A stretch of 64,000 bases of DNA from Gammaproteobacteria bacterium. GTDB taxonomy: Bacteria; Pseudomonadota; Gammaproteobacteria; Steroidobacterales; Woeseiaceae. Position 1 is the stretch's first letter, and every line of letters begins with the position of its first letter. The stretch covers positions 20,564 through 84,563 of the forward strand of contig JAOTWB010000008.1 of assembly GCA_029863125.1 (NCBI GenBank), given 5' to 3'. The translations under genes were made by a program, and so were the position numbers. Of this stretch, positions 47,296 to 56,287 are shown piece after piece. The notes under the pieces are model-generated. The model ran no database searches, was not told the origin of the DNA, and saw only the letters and a list, made by a program, of their open reading frames with translations.

Positions 47296-48204
47296 TTAGA
47301 TTTTCGGGCCTAAATGCGCCTCACCACGCTCTCTTGCCAGCAAAACCTGCTTACGCCGCTCTTCGTGCCTGGCGCGGCGCTCGCTGTCGCTCTCGTTGAC
47401 GCAGCGCGGGCAGGAAACGCCTTCGCGGTAGTCCGGTGACGCGAGATCCTTGCTGCTGAGCGGCCGCCGGCACGCGTGACACTGTACGTAACCACCCTCG
47501 GCAAGATCGCGGTCTACGGCAACACGCGTATCGAAGACAAAGCATTCGCCGTCCCATCGGTTTTGCTCGGCCGGTATTTTCTCAAGATAGTTCAGGATAC
47601 CCCCCTGCAGGTGATAGACCTCCTCGAAACCGAGCTCGAGCATCAGTGCACTTGCCTTCTCGCAGCGTATTCCACCCGTGCAGAACATCGCCAACGGCCG
47701 TTTCGTCGATGATTCCGCAAGCGTTTTCGCGAAAGCAGGAAACTCCCTGAAGCTGTCGTTGCCGGGATCGATCGCGCCGGGAAACGTGCCGACCTCAAAT
47801 TCATAGTGATTGCGCGTGTCGATGACAAGGACGTTCGGATCTTCGATCAGCTCGTTCCATCGCTCTGGCGGTACATGCGTACCGGTCTTCCTGTGCGGCA
47901 GGATGTCGGGCCGACCCAGGGTGACGATCTCTTTCTTGACGCGGACGCGCATGCGGCGAAATGGCGCTTCTTCCGCGTCCGTCCAGCGCGCGTCCAGATC
48001 ATCTGTTATATCGAAGCAATCCTGCAGCCATGAGAGCGCGGCACGGACAGCGTCTTCGCTACCGGCGATCGTGCCGTTAAAGCCTTCGCTCGCCACGAGT
48101 ATCGTGCCGAGCAGGTCGTGTTCATCACAAAAGGCCTGCAGTTCGTCACAAAGCGACTGCGGATCGTTTAGGTCCAGGAAGCGATAAAACGATACAACCT
48201 TCAT
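47296..48204 (-). CDS. trhO: tRNA uridine(34) hydroxylase TrhO (YceA-like rhodanese)
   Basis: The 302-residue protein contributes to 5-hydroxyuridine formation at the tRNA wobble position. An N-terminal acylphosphatase-like domain (to about 95) with FNGTIAGSE is followed by a rhodanese domain with DTRNHYEFEVGTFPGA and the active-site loop FCTGGIRCEKAS (Cys175, Cys181). A Cys-rich C-terminus (CHACRRPLSS, CPRCVNES) suggests a zinc site. Family length is normal (about 310-350). Confidence 0.93.
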   Translation of the reverse strand: MKVVSFYRFLDLNDPQSLCDELQAFCDEHDLLGTILVASEGFNGTIAGSEDAVRAALSWLQDCFDITDDLDARWTDAEEAPFRRMRVRVKKEIVTLGRPDILPHRKTGTHVPPERWNELIEDPNVLVIDTRNHYEFEVGTFPGAIDPGNDSFREFPAFAKTLAESSTKRPLAMFCTGGIRCEKASALMLELGFEEVYHLQGGILNYLEKIPAEQNRWDGECFVFDTRVAVDRDLAEGGYVQCHACRRPLSSKDLASPDYREGVSCPRCVNESDSERRARHEERRKQVLLARERGEAHLGPKI

Positions 48205-48215
48205 TCTCTGTCCCG

Positions 48216-50684
48216 CTAACCACCTTCAGACATCGTCAATGACAGGATACTGTGGCGAATCTCCTCGCCGAGTACGAGACGTGCGTCTGCACCGATACTT
48301 TCGAGGTTTTTGTCGAATTCGATCAGGCCCCAGGCGTTCCGGCGAAGTACGTTCTGATCCTGCAGCGTGCGAATGAAATCGTGAAACAGCGTCTTGTTGA
48401 AAAAGTCCGGCGAATGCAGGCCGTAAATCATAGACAGACGTTCGGCGCTTTGCTGGCACATGGTTTCGAGGCGCTGTCCGGTGAGCGAGCCCGAGCCGTT
48501 GCTGACCAGTATGGCAATCACAAGATAAAAACGCTGCAGCATGGGGACCATCGACTGCCCAAGCATCAGTAGCTGGAAGGCTTTCTCGGAGCCCGCCGGG
48601 GGCCGGACGAGCGTCCTGCGGCTCTTGCCATGGGCCAGTATCTTCAGCTCGATCAGCGACTCGATCGCATCCGAGGTGACATCATCAATGTCGTGAGAGT
48701 GCCACTTCAGGTTCAGCTCTTTTGCCATGAACGGATAGATGAGGCGAATCAGCCGCTGCAGTTCCCTGTGTTCGAGCTGCTGACCCTGGATAAAGCAGCA
48801 GGCAACCGAGGCCGGTACGGCCAGCAGGTGCAGAATGTTGTTGCGAAAGTAGGTCATGAGCACGGCCGTGCGCTCGGTCATGTGAATGACCTCACCCATC
48901 GGGTGGACGGTGCGGCTGACGACGTCGAGTTTCTCACCATGCTCGATAATCTCGTCAGGGCTCCAGTCCGGCAATGTCACCGAATCGGCGTACTTGAAAC
49001 ACCTCATGAGATCGAGACTCAAGGTCAGCTGCCGACGCAACTCGTCGATACCGATTTTCTGCTTCGGCGTCGCGAGCAGCACGTAAGCAAGCAAGCTGAT
49101 CGGTGTAACGGCGGCTGCGGAGTTTATGCCACTCATTATTTGTCTGCCGATTTCGTCGACGATGCCGGCCAGCCACGGCGGCCGCCCGCCGTCGTCGGAC
49201 TCGTACTCGCGCCAGTCCGGGTGCATTCGGTCGAGCACCGCTTCCAGCTCGATCGGTTCCGCGATATTGACGTACACCTTGCCGAAGTGTTCCCGAAGCG
49301 ACTTCAAAGAACGAATGAGTCCGCCGAGGGACTCTTTCTTTTTCTCCCTGCCGGCCATCTCGCTTATGAACGAGCCGCCCTCGATCAGCTTTTCATAGCC
49401 GAAGTAAATCGGAACGAAAACTACCGGGCGCTGCGGGCTCTTGATATAGGAGTTGATCGTCATGACCAGCATTCCGCCCTTGGGCGCCAGCAATCGTCCG
49501 GTGCGGCTGCGGCCACCTTCCACGAAATATTCGATCGAATGGCCCTTGACAAGAATCTGGTGCAGGTAGGCGTCGAACACGGCGGCGTAGAGACGATTCC
49601 CTTTGAAACTGCGCCGCAGGAAGAACGCGCCTCCGCGACGCAATATGCCGCCGACAATTGGCATATTCAGGTTGATCCCTGCCGCGACATGAGGAAGATG
49701 CAGCCCTTCGACGTACATGATGTAGCTCAACAGCAGGTAGTCGACGTGGCTGCGATGGCAGGGCACGTAAACGATTTCCTTGCCGCGGGCAACCTCATGC
49801 AGGCGATCCATGTGGTTCAGCTCGATGCCGTCGTATATGCGGTTCCAGAGCCATCTCAGGACGCGCTCCAGGACGCGGATCGTTGGATAGGAGATGTTTG
49901 CCGCGATCTCCAGCGCGTACTTTTGCGCCTTGCGTCGTGCCAGTTCCTGCTTGCGAAAGTCATCGCCGGCTTCGGCCACTATCACCCGTCGGACCTCAGG
50001 CGTACGCAAAACCTGGTTGACGAGCGTGCGGCGGTGCGACAAATCGGGGCCAACCGTGGCGGCCCGGCGCTGGCGGAAATGAACCCGCAGGACCCTGAAT
50101 ACCTTGCGATACGCGATGTCCGAACCCCGGCCTTCAGCTCCGATAGACCGCAGCGGGAGCGGATGGCTATATCGCAGCAGCGTATTGCGGCCTAATAATA
50201 ACGTTGCGAAGAATTTGCGGGTGCGCCCTACCGCGTCCCAATCCTCGGAAAACAACAGCTTGACCAGCGATCGTTCTTTCTGCGGCGACCTTCCCCAGTA
50301 GATCGCGACGGGAATGAGCAGCAGCTCCTGGTCACATAGCTCGGACGCTTCCACGAGCTGTCGCAGTCGCCGCGAGCCGGTCGCGCTCGGATGTCTGTAG
50401 AAAATCCCCTCCATTCGGCGCAGCACGACAATACGCTTTTGTTCAGTAGCGCCGCAAAATTCGAGCGTACTTGTGGGTGAAGGTAATCCGTGCGTGGCGC
50501 AGGCGCGCTCGAGCGCCAGCAAATCGGCAAGCCCGCCCGTCTCGAGCACGTAACAGATCGCTGCGTCAGTGTCGGTAATCAACCCGACGGGCGCCTCTGG
50601 CTGAATGACCGGTCGCGCCCACAAAGAGAACGCCTTCCCGGCCAGTAAATAAAGAGGGCGAACTATGAGACCCGCGACGTTCAT
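48216..50684 (-). CDS. plsB: Glycerol-3-phosphate acyltransferase PlsB
   Basis: The 822-residue membrane enzyme transfers acyl groups to sn-1 of glycerol-3-phosphate, starting phospholipid synthesis. Acyltransferase motifs are intact: VPCHRSHVDYLLLSY (HX4D), FFLRRSFKGNRLYAAVF, YFVEGGRSRTGRLLAPK and VFVPIYFGYEK. Length matches the E. coli type (about 807). ATG 50684 (MNVAGLIVRPLY) is chosen over a TTG at 50711. It lies 11 bases upstream of trhO on the same strand. Confidence 0.96.
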   Translation of the reverse strand: MNVAGLIVRPLYLLAGKAFSLWARPVIQPEAPVGLITDTDAAICYVLETGGLADLLALERACATHGLPSPTSTLEFCGATEQKRIVVLRRMEGIFYRHPSATGSRRLRQLVEASELCDQELLLIPVAIYWGRSPQKERSLVKLLFSEDWDAVGRTRKFFATLLLGRNTLLRYSHPLPLRSIGAEGRGSDIAYRKVFRVLRVHFRQRRAATVGPDLSHRRTLVNQVLRTPEVRRVIVAEAGDDFRKQELARRKAQKYALEIAANISYPTIRVLERVLRWLWNRIYDGIELNHMDRLHEVARGKEIVYVPCHRSHVDYLLLSYIMYVEGLHLPHVAAGINLNMPIVGGILRRGGAFFLRRSFKGNRLYAAVFDAYLHQILVKGHSIEYFVEGGRSRTGRLLAPKGGMLVMTINSYIKSPQRPVVFVPIYFGYEKLIEGGSFISEMAGREKKKESLGGLIRSLKSLREHFGKVYVNIAEPIELEAVLDRMHPDWREYESDDGGRPPWLAGIVDEIGRQIMSGINSAAAVTPISLLAYVLLATPKQKIGIDELRRQLTLSLDLMRCFKYADSVTLPDWSPDEIIEHGEKLDVVSRTVHPMGEVIHMTERTAVLMTYFRNNILHLLAVPASVACCFIQGQQLEHRELQRLIRLIYPFMAKELNLKWHSHDIDDVTSDAIESLIELKILAHGKSRRTLVRPPAGSEKAFQLLMLGQSMVPMLQRFYLVIAILVSNGSGSLTGQRLETMCQQSAERLSMIYGLHSPDFFNKTLFHDFIRTLQDQNVLRRNAWGLIEFDKNLESIGADARLVLGEEIRHSILSLTMSEGG

Positions 50685-50813
50685 GGCGCACAAGTCTACC
50701 GGATTCGACAACTCACGTGATCTTCAATCACGTGAATTACGCGAACACGTTGTCAAAGATGGACTGCCTGGAATCGGGCGAAGTGGAGAATCGCGGCTTT
50801 GATGTTGCGCGCG

Positions 50814-50847
50814 AAAAAATGCGCCTGGAGCGTCAGGCTCCAGGCGC
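50814..50847 (-). terminator. Rho-independent terminator of the alanine-rich lipoprotein gene
   Basis: On the minus strand an 11-bp perfect stem GCGCCTGGAGC / GCTCCAGGCGC (50847-50837 and 50831-50821), loop CTGAC, is followed by ATTTTTT. It begins 8 bases after the stop. Confidence 0.92.
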
Positions 50848-50855
50848 AGCAAAGG

Positions 50856-51212
50856 TTAGTCTTTCATCATGTCTTTGAGAGCCGCGTCAGCCTCGTCTTT
50901 CTTTTCCATCAAGGCTTCCTCAACGCCTTCGGCTTTCTCCATGGCGTCACCCATAGCGCCCTCGGCTGCTTCCATTGCGCCTTCGCCCGCTTCCATCGCG
51001 TCATCAGCCATTTCTCCGGCTGCATCCGCCGCATCTTCCATGACGCCTTCAGCTGCTTCCATGGTGTCACCTGCCGCTTCCTTGGTGGTGGCCGCTGCTT
51101 CTTTCGCGCTCTCTTTAGCTGACTCCATGGCGCCTTTTGCAGCATCACCCGCATCCTTGCCGCCACAGGCGAACAGGGTCAGGGTCATAATCAATACCAG
51201 TAGTTGTTTCAT
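50856..51212 (-). CDS. Alanine/glutamate-rich helical-repeat lipoprotein
   Basis: The 118-residue lipoprotein has the lipobox LFAC-GG at residues 13-16. The mature part is a chain of degenerate helical units such as GAMESAKESAKEAAATTKEA and EAAEGVMEDAADAAGEMADD with an 11-residue-like periodicity, giving a long amphipathic helix similar to LEA-like or small entericidin-like envelope proteins. It has its own terminator. Probably an abundant periplasmic or envelope stress protein; function unknown. Confidence 0.85.
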   Translation of the reverse strand: MKQLLVLIMTLTLFACGGKDAGDAAKGAMESAKESAKEAAATTKEAAGDTMEAAEGVMEDAADAAGEMADDAMEAGEGAMEAAEGAMGDAMEKAEGVEEALMEKKDEADAALKDMMKD

Positions 51213-51234
51213 GTGTTCCTCCCAACACTCCGAT

Positions 51235-51735
51235 TTATTCGGTCGTTTTACTTATAAAATATGTCAAGTATTCGATTATCTCGTCGATGTTTGACGTCAT
51301 TCGATGGTCGCCATCGATCAGATGTAGTGTCGCGCCGCTGCTACGTGCAAAACGAATACTGTTCTCTGCGGGCACAATATCATCATGCCAGCCATGCACA
51401 ATGCAAATCGGCATCCCCGGCGGAGGGGGTGTCAGCGCTTCATAGCCTTCCATGTAGTACGCCGGCGCGAGGACGAAGAGCCCCGCCGCGCCCAGTTCCT
51501 CGGCCGCGGCGGTCGCCACATGACCGCCCATGCTGGATCCCACAAGTATGAGCCTGTCGTCGATGTGCGCGCATTCCCGCACGAGTTTCGCGACCCGCTC
51601 CACCGGGTCGGCGATACCGCGATAATCGATGCTGTCCGCCTGGCATCCCAGGCTCCTGACACGCTCGGCCATCGCGCGGATCTTGGTGCCCCATGGCCCG
51701 CTTTCCTGGCCGTGTGAAAAGATCACCGTTGTCAT
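51235..51735 (-). CDS. Small alpha/beta hydrolase
   Basis: The 166-residue hydrolase is short. It has the oxyanion strand VIFSHGQESGPWG, nucleophile elbow LVGSSMGGHVA (Ser about residue 68), acid Asp in VHGWHDDIVP and catalytic His in IDGDHRMTS, so the triad is complete. The absence of a lid suggests a YcjY/esterase-type enzyme acting on small esters or peptides. Its ATG overlaps the stop of the upstream double-DsbA gene by 4 bases. Confidence 0.86.
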   Translation of the reverse strand: MTTVIFSHGQESGPWGTKIRAMAERVRSLGCQADSIDYRGIADPVERVAKLVRECAHIDDRLILVGSSMGGHVATAAAEELGAAGLFVLAPAYYMEGYEALTPPPPGMPICIVHGWHDDIVPAENSIRFARSSGATLHLIDGDHRMTSNIDEIIEYLTYFISKTTE

Positions 51736-53069
51736 ACCAGTATGCCATCCCCGGTATCACACAGCTCCTCGATATGCCGAACCAGCAGCCAGTCGCGGTC
51801 CTGTCCCCACACGGCAAAATCGCCGATGCGCATCGTCGGCACTCCCCAGCAGCCCGACGCCATCATCGACTCGCGATTCCCCTCAATCGTTGCGCGCCAT
51901 TCATCATCTTCCATGGCCGCTTTCACATCGGGCCAGAACAGGCCGGTCTTGCCCGTTACTTTGCGCATGCCGGGATCGCTCGCGACATCGACCGCCTGGC
52001 TCCATATCGCCTCGCCTGCATTCTGCAGGAAATCTCTGCCACGTTTTTCCGACTCGGCGTATCGAAAGACCGCGAGGCAACGCTCGGTCGCCGGACCCAC
52101 GGGGTCGGCGAACCTGCCGAACGGCACGCCGAGTCTTTCGGCTTCGCATGCCGCGTCTTTGAGGATATAGAGCAACTTTTGCATTGGCACCTGCATGCCT
52201 CGCATGACCATGGGTAACACGGGCCTCAGGCGCAGCTCGAGACCGTAGGCGTCAGCGATTTCAAAAACGCGACGCAGTGCGAGGTAAGAATACGGACTGC
52301 GAATGGAATGAAAGAACTCCAGTGGCGGCAGGTTTTTCGCGGCCGATGGCGGCGTCACTGGCAGCGCGACCTGCTTCGCCTGCGAAATCGACGCGAGCAG
52401 GCGATCCGGTGACGCCTGCTTTGCGGCGCCCAGCTTGTGCAGGCGATCCAGGAGACGGGGCAATCGATCGACACCCCAATACCACTCGCCTTCGTAGTGC
52501 AGCATGGCGCTGTTGTAGTGTCCGAGCTGTTTCTGCCGCTGCTGCGAATCGAGAATTACTTTATCCGCTGCGCCGTTCGCTTCCGTGCCGCCTCTTCTTC
52601 GGGACGCCACCTCTGCATCGCCCCTCCAGAATACCGTCAGCGCCTGCAGCAACTCCTCGTCGAAATTCTCTTTGCCGCGGCAAGCGGCGACCGCATCCAG
52701 CATTGCAAGCCGATGCTCGACGGGCGGGCTCGTTCCCTTGTCCAGAAACGGGATACCAAGCTCTCGTGCGAGCCGGTCGCAGTCGATGACCGCATATTCA
52801 GCGAGCATTTCGGGAACCGGCTGGAACTCACCACCACGCGCCTGCGAGAGGTAGAGACAAAGCTCGATGTCATACTCCCGGGCCAGGCTGGGCAGGTAAT
52901 GCGCTAACAGGTAAGAGTATGGATCGTCGAGCTGCAGGAACACGGATACGACGTGCGGCCGTCTGAACAAACGACGGCGTGCTTCACTGAGCTGACGAGC
53001 GAGGGCACGAGTTCTGCTGCTAAGCAGCAAGTGCAATAAAGACAATCGTATTTTGTGTTTGACGCTCAA
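51732..53069 (-). CDS. Fused tandem DsbA-fold (HCCA isomerase/kappa-GST-like) protein
   Basis: The 445-residue protein contains two thioredoxin-fold units. Unit one (about 38-240) starts HVVSVFLQLDDPYSYLLAHYL; unit two (about 248-440) starts LEFFHSIRSPYSYLALRRVFEIA and ends with the GCWGVPTMRIGDFAVWGQDR cis-Pro loop. The SPYSYLA motif, with Ser instead of CxxC, is typical of 2-hydroxychromene-2-carboxylate isomerase and kappa glutathione transferases, so these units probably act on glutathione conjugates rather than disulfides. A basic N-terminus (residues 1-37) precedes them. Substrate unknown. Confidence 0.85.
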   Translation of the reverse strand: MSVKHKIRLSLLHLLLSSRTRALARQLSEARRRLFRRPHVVSVFLQLDDPYSYLLAHYLPSLAREYDIELCLYLSQARGGEFQPVPEMLAEYAVIDCDRLARELGIPFLDKGTSPPVEHRLAMLDAVAACRGKENFDEELLQALTVFWRGDAEVASRRRGGTEANGAADKVILDSQQRQKQLGHYNSAMLHYEGEWYWGVDRLPRLLDRLHKLGAAKQASPDRLLASISQAKQVALPVTPPSAAKNLPPLEFFHSIRSPYSYLALRRVFEIADAYGLELRLRPVLPMVMRGMQVPMQKLLYILKDAACEAERLGVPFGRFADPVGPATERCLAVFRYAESEKRGRDFLQNAGEAIWSQAVDVASDPGMRKVTGKTGLFWPDVKAAMEDDEWRATIEGNRESMMASGCWGVPTMRIGDFAVWGQDRDWLLVRHIEELCDTGDGILV

Positions 53070-53425
53070 CGCTCATCCCACGCGGACGACGGCTTCCACA
53101 ATAACTCATCGAGCCCGGGAGCCCAGCGATATTTCTTCATGTCGACCTTGCCGTTTATGACGGGGACACCTTCCTCGACGAGCCGGTCGCACTGCGTCTT
53201 GAAGTGGCGGCTATTGGCGTCGAACGCGCTCTTGCCGGACGCCGTGATCACGCGGTGCCAGGGCAATTCGAGGCCCCTGGGCGCATGCCGCAACGCATAG
53301 GCGACCTGCCGCGCACCGCGCGGAATACCGGCAATTTCGGCAACCTGGCCATAGTTCGCAACACGACCCCGGGGGATTTCCTGAATCGTCTCCCAGATGC
53401 GGCGCATGCGCGTTTCGCGATCCAT
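53066..53425 (-). CDS. atl: Alkyltransferase-like protein (ATL) for DNA damage recognition
   Basis: The 119-residue protein has the fold of the O6-alkylguanine-DNA alkyltransferase C-terminal domain, with IPRGRVANYGQVAEIAGIPRGARQVAYAL and ELPWHRVI. The alkyl-acceptor Cys of PCHR is replaced by Trp (Trp56), the ATL hallmark. ATLs bind O6-alkylguanine and recruit nucleotide excision repair. ATG 53425 (MDRETRMRRI) is chosen; the frame extends upstream into the neighbouring GTPase gene but without similarity. Its 3' end overlaps the downstream fusion gene by 4 bases. Confidence 0.92.
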   Translation of the reverse strand: MDRETRMRRIWETIQEIPRGRVANYGQVAEIAGIPRGARQVAYALRHAPRGLELPWHRVITASGKSAFDANSRHFKTQCDRLVEEGVPVINGKVDMKKYRWAPGLDELLWKPSSAWDER

Positions 53426-53435
53426 TGCAGCGCGC

Positions 53436-54791
53436 TCAGCTGAGCCCCAGCCGGGCCTGGATCTCGCGTTTTGCATCGAGCAGCACGGTGTCCCGGTCCA
53501 GTGACTCGAGGATCTGCTTGACGACGGTCTTCGGTCCGCCGTCGCCCCACGATTTTCCTTTCGCCAGATATTCCGCCGCGGCACGACCAACCAGGTAGGT
53601 GCTGTAATAGGCTATTGCGCCCTGGGCGCCGGCCGTGAGTATTGTCGAGAGGCCGAGAGAGCCGACTTTGAGTGCGCTGGATACGAAGTGCAGCGCCCAC
53701 ACAGTACCCATCAATGCGGCGGATTCCGCAACGATAACCTTCACGATTGAGCCCGCTTCCTGGTTACTTAGCGGCAGGTCGTAAACTCGCGACAGGTGCA
53801 CAACCATGCCCACGTCGATAAAAGCAGCCGCAAACAAGTCCGCAACCGGCACGGGATTGAACGCAACCGCGATTCCCTTTCCGACACAGTAGGTGCGTAC
53901 GAGTTTTTCCCCGAGCTCGCGTCGCGCCGCAAGAATGCGGCGGCCAACCTGGTCTGACAGATCGGACGCGAACAGGCTGGCGTTGAGGGCTGCCAGGGTC
54001 TTGCCTTCTGACTCCAGGATTTCCCACAGTTTGAGGCGCAGTTCTGCCACGTCCGCTTCCTGGTCGCGTATCGAAGTCGTTTCCCTGCCGCCTGAATCGA
54101 CAGCAACCACGGTCTGCGGCCGCGGATGTGCGGCCGTCGCTATGACGTTGGTGGAATCGACAATTCCTGCGGTTTTCGAACGTATCGATTGCAGCAAAGC
54201 ATCACGCTCTTCCGCGGTGTAAAGGTCCGCCTTGTTGAGAACGACCAGGACCGGTCGACCCTGGGCGAGAAGTGCTTTGAGCGCATCCAGCTCGGTGTCC
54301 GTAAGGTCGCTGTCCAGCACGAACATGACGAGATCCGAGCGGCCGGCGACTTCCCTGGCCAGCGCTTCACGATTTTCGCCACCGGCTTCGTCCAGGCCGG
54401 GCGTGTCAATCAGGAATACGCCACCCGCCTCGACCTGGTTCCAGGCTTGCATCGACGATTGCCGGGTCTCACCGTGAAGTGGACTGACCGAAAACCTTTC
54501 CTCGCCTATCAGTGCGTTCAGCAGCGAGGACTTGCCAGTGCTCACCCGACCGAATGCCGACAAGTGCAGGTGACCGTGTTCCAGTTTGTCGAGCATCGCT
54601 TGCACGGCCTCGTAGTCGTGCGCCAGCGATTCGCGCACGCCGTCGGGCAAGCGCGAGTCCTGAATGAGTTCGCGCAGGCTTTCGCGCGCAAGGCTCAGGT
54701 GATCCGAGCCGGCGTCAGGCGGTGGCTCAGTCGCCTTTCTCTTCCAGGGCCATCCTGGCAATGCGTCGAACGCCCGCTTCCAAATGCTCAC
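53436..54791 (-). CDS. Membrane-associated dynamin/Era-like GTPase with DUF697-like C-terminus
   Basis: The protein has about 451 residues. The G domain has FGRVSTGKSSLLNAL (P-loop), LIDTPGLDEAGG (G3) and VVLNKADLYT (G4). The C-terminal half (about 280-440) is hydrophobic with NPVPVADLFAAAFIDVGMVVHLSRVY, the DUF697 pattern, and helices that could insert in membrane. The proposed start is GTG 54791, with GAGGAAGG upstream; this overlaps the upstream GTPase gene by 65 bases in another frame. An upstream frame to 54884 carries no similarity. It forms a pair with the next gene; role unknown, perhaps membrane remodelling or ribosome-related as in YcjX relatives. Confidence 0.85.
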   Translation of the reverse strand: MSIWKRAFDALPGWPWKRKATEPPPDAGSDHLSLARESLRELIQDSRLPDGVRESLAHDYEAVQAMLDKLEHGHLHLSAFGRVSTGKSSLLNALIGEERFSVSPLHGETRQSSMQAWNQVEAGGVFLIDTPGLDEAGGENREALAREVAGRSDLVMFVLDSDLTDTELDALKALLAQGRPVLVVLNKADLYTAEERDALLQSIRSKTAGIVDSTNVIATAAHPRPQTVVAVDSGGRETTSIRDQEADVAELRLKLWEILESEGKTLAALNASLFASDLSDQVGRRILAARRELGEKLVRTYCVGKGIAVAFNPVPVADLFAAAFIDVGMVVHLSRVYDLPLSNQEAGSIVKVIVAESAALMGTVWALHFVSSALKVGSLGLSTILTAGAQGAIAYYSTYLVGRAAAEYLAKGKSWGDGGPKTVVKQILESLDRDTVLLDAKREIQARLGLS

Positions 54792-56217
54792 TGATGCCTT
54801 CCTCGAATGCTTTGCTGGCCGCCGCAGGATCCAGCTCACCGTGACGGGACAGGGACAGCACCAGGCTTCGTCCCAGCGCGTCAAATATCAGTCCGTAGGC
54901 CACCGCATGTACCAGGCCGCCTGCAACCGTACCCAGACCGGGGAATGCTTTCAGCCCGTTGCCGGCAACGGCAAGCGACAGGGGAAGCGCACGACCGACC
55001 CGACTTTGGCTCATGGACAGGAATTCTTCAATATCGAGATCGCGCGGCGCCGCGCCGTACAACCTGCAGAGCTGCTGCGTCATCGTCGTGCCGACATAGC
55101 CCTGGATCAGGAGATCCGTTCCGGGGCTTATCGCGGCCAGGGCGCCGACGACGGCTTTGCGGGTCGCGCTGCGAATAATCTGCTCGGAGCGCTGCAGCCG
55201 ATACTGCGCTTCGGCTTCCGCCAGCCGTGTTGCGGCCATCTGGAATACGGCACGGTCCCGGCGCAGGTCCAGCGGGACTTCGTCAGACTGCAGCAGTCGA
55301 TTGATCGCGACAACGAGCACGCCGATATTCGCCGGCCGGCTGCGGCGCACAGTCTGCTCGCGGCCATCCTCGTGCTGTTCGATGACGTCGGTCTCGCCGC
55401 CTGCGGTCACCGCAACCACGTGGTCGCGCTGCAGCTGCCCGCCAACCGCGTCGACTCGTTCGAGCAACTTCTGCATCAGCGTCGCCTGTTCCTCGCTGGT
55501 GAAGCGGTCGGCCTTGTTGAGAACGACAATCAGCGGTTTGTCGACTGCAAGAAGCGCTTCGATTGAACGAATTTCCGCGCGGGCCAGGTCGCCATCGCAC
55601 ACAAACAGTACGACATGTGCGCGCTTGGCCTCATCCGCGGCAACGGCCGACAGCTCGCCGTCAATACCACCAATGCCCGGCACGTCGGTCAGCAATATCT
55701 CGATGCCGGCTTCGTTGCGCCAGCGATAGTGGCGTACATCGTCGGTAGAACCGCCGACCACATCGATCACGACGTTAGCCTCGGGTACCAGGGCTTTGAT
55801 CAGGGAGCTCTTGCCGGTGCTGATTTCGCCAAAGAAACACAGGTTGATTGCACCATGCTGCTGACGCGCGGCCAGCTCTTTCAGTTCGGCCTGCGCGCTC
55901 GCAACATCGACGCCGGCGGCTTCGGCCTCGCGAATTCGATCTTCGATTTCCTGCCTGGACAGCGGCCGGGATTCGGCGGTCCTCGCCGGCGTGATCTTGC
56001 GACGGACCACAAGTCGCCAGATCAACCACAGCGCAGCTACCGCAAGCAACAACATCACGGCCATGTAAGTGTAGAGGAGCGCCGCCGGACCGGCTTTGAG
56101 ACGATCCCAAACGTTGAGCGCTGATTCAGAGATAAACAGCAGTGCGCCAATCGCAATGACAAAAACCAGCGCGATGACAATGGCTATTGCGATACGAATG
56201 AAGCGATCGAGTTTCAT
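54727..56217 (-). CDS. Integral-membrane GTPase with two N-terminal helices
   Basis: The 496-residue protein starts with two transmembrane helices (about 8-30 and 46-70), followed by a helical linker and a G domain: GEISTGKSS at 130-138, TDVPGIGG (G3, 178-181), VVLNKADRFT (G4, 234-237). The C-terminal part has a DUF697-like segment (ISPGTDLLIQGYVGTTMTQQLCRLYG) and further hydrophobic helices (AVAGNGLKAFPGLGTVAGGLVHAVAYGL). Its organisation parallels the adjacent GTPase, suggesting gene duplication and a heteromeric pair. Confidence 0.87.
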   Translation of the reverse strand: MKLDRFIRIAIAIVIALVFVIAIGALLFISESALNVWDRLKAGPAALLYTYMAVMLLLAVAALWLIWRLVVRRKITPARTAESRPLSRQEIEDRIREAEAAGVDVASAQAELKELAARQQHGAINLCFFGEISTGKSSLIKALVPEANVVIDVVGGSTDDVRHYRWRNEAGIEILLTDVPGIGGIDGELSAVAADEAKRAHVVLFVCDGDLARAEIRSIEALLAVDKPLIVVLNKADRFTSEEQATLMQKLLERVDAVGGQLQRDHVVAVTAGGETDVIEQHEDGREQTVRRSRPANIGVLVVAINRLLQSDEVPLDLRRDRAVFQMAATRLAEAEAQYRLQRSEQIIRSATRKAVVGALAAISPGTDLLIQGYVGTTMTQQLCRLYGAAPRDLDIEEFLSMSQSRVGRALPLSLAVAGNGLKAFPGLGTVAGGLVHAVAYGLIFDALGRSLVLSLSRHGELDPAAASKAFEEGISEHLEAGVRRIARMALEEKGD

Positions 56218-56287
56218 TGGCGTCAGGTTACACGATCTTTAAATGCGGAGATCGAAGTAGTGTTGCGTCACCGTTTGGCGCACTCTC

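Noticed and set aside
48630..50195. Long plus-strand open frame (521 codons) opposite plsB
   Set aside because: Antisense shadow of plsB, which has all acyltransferase motifs; no similarity of the shadow product to any family.
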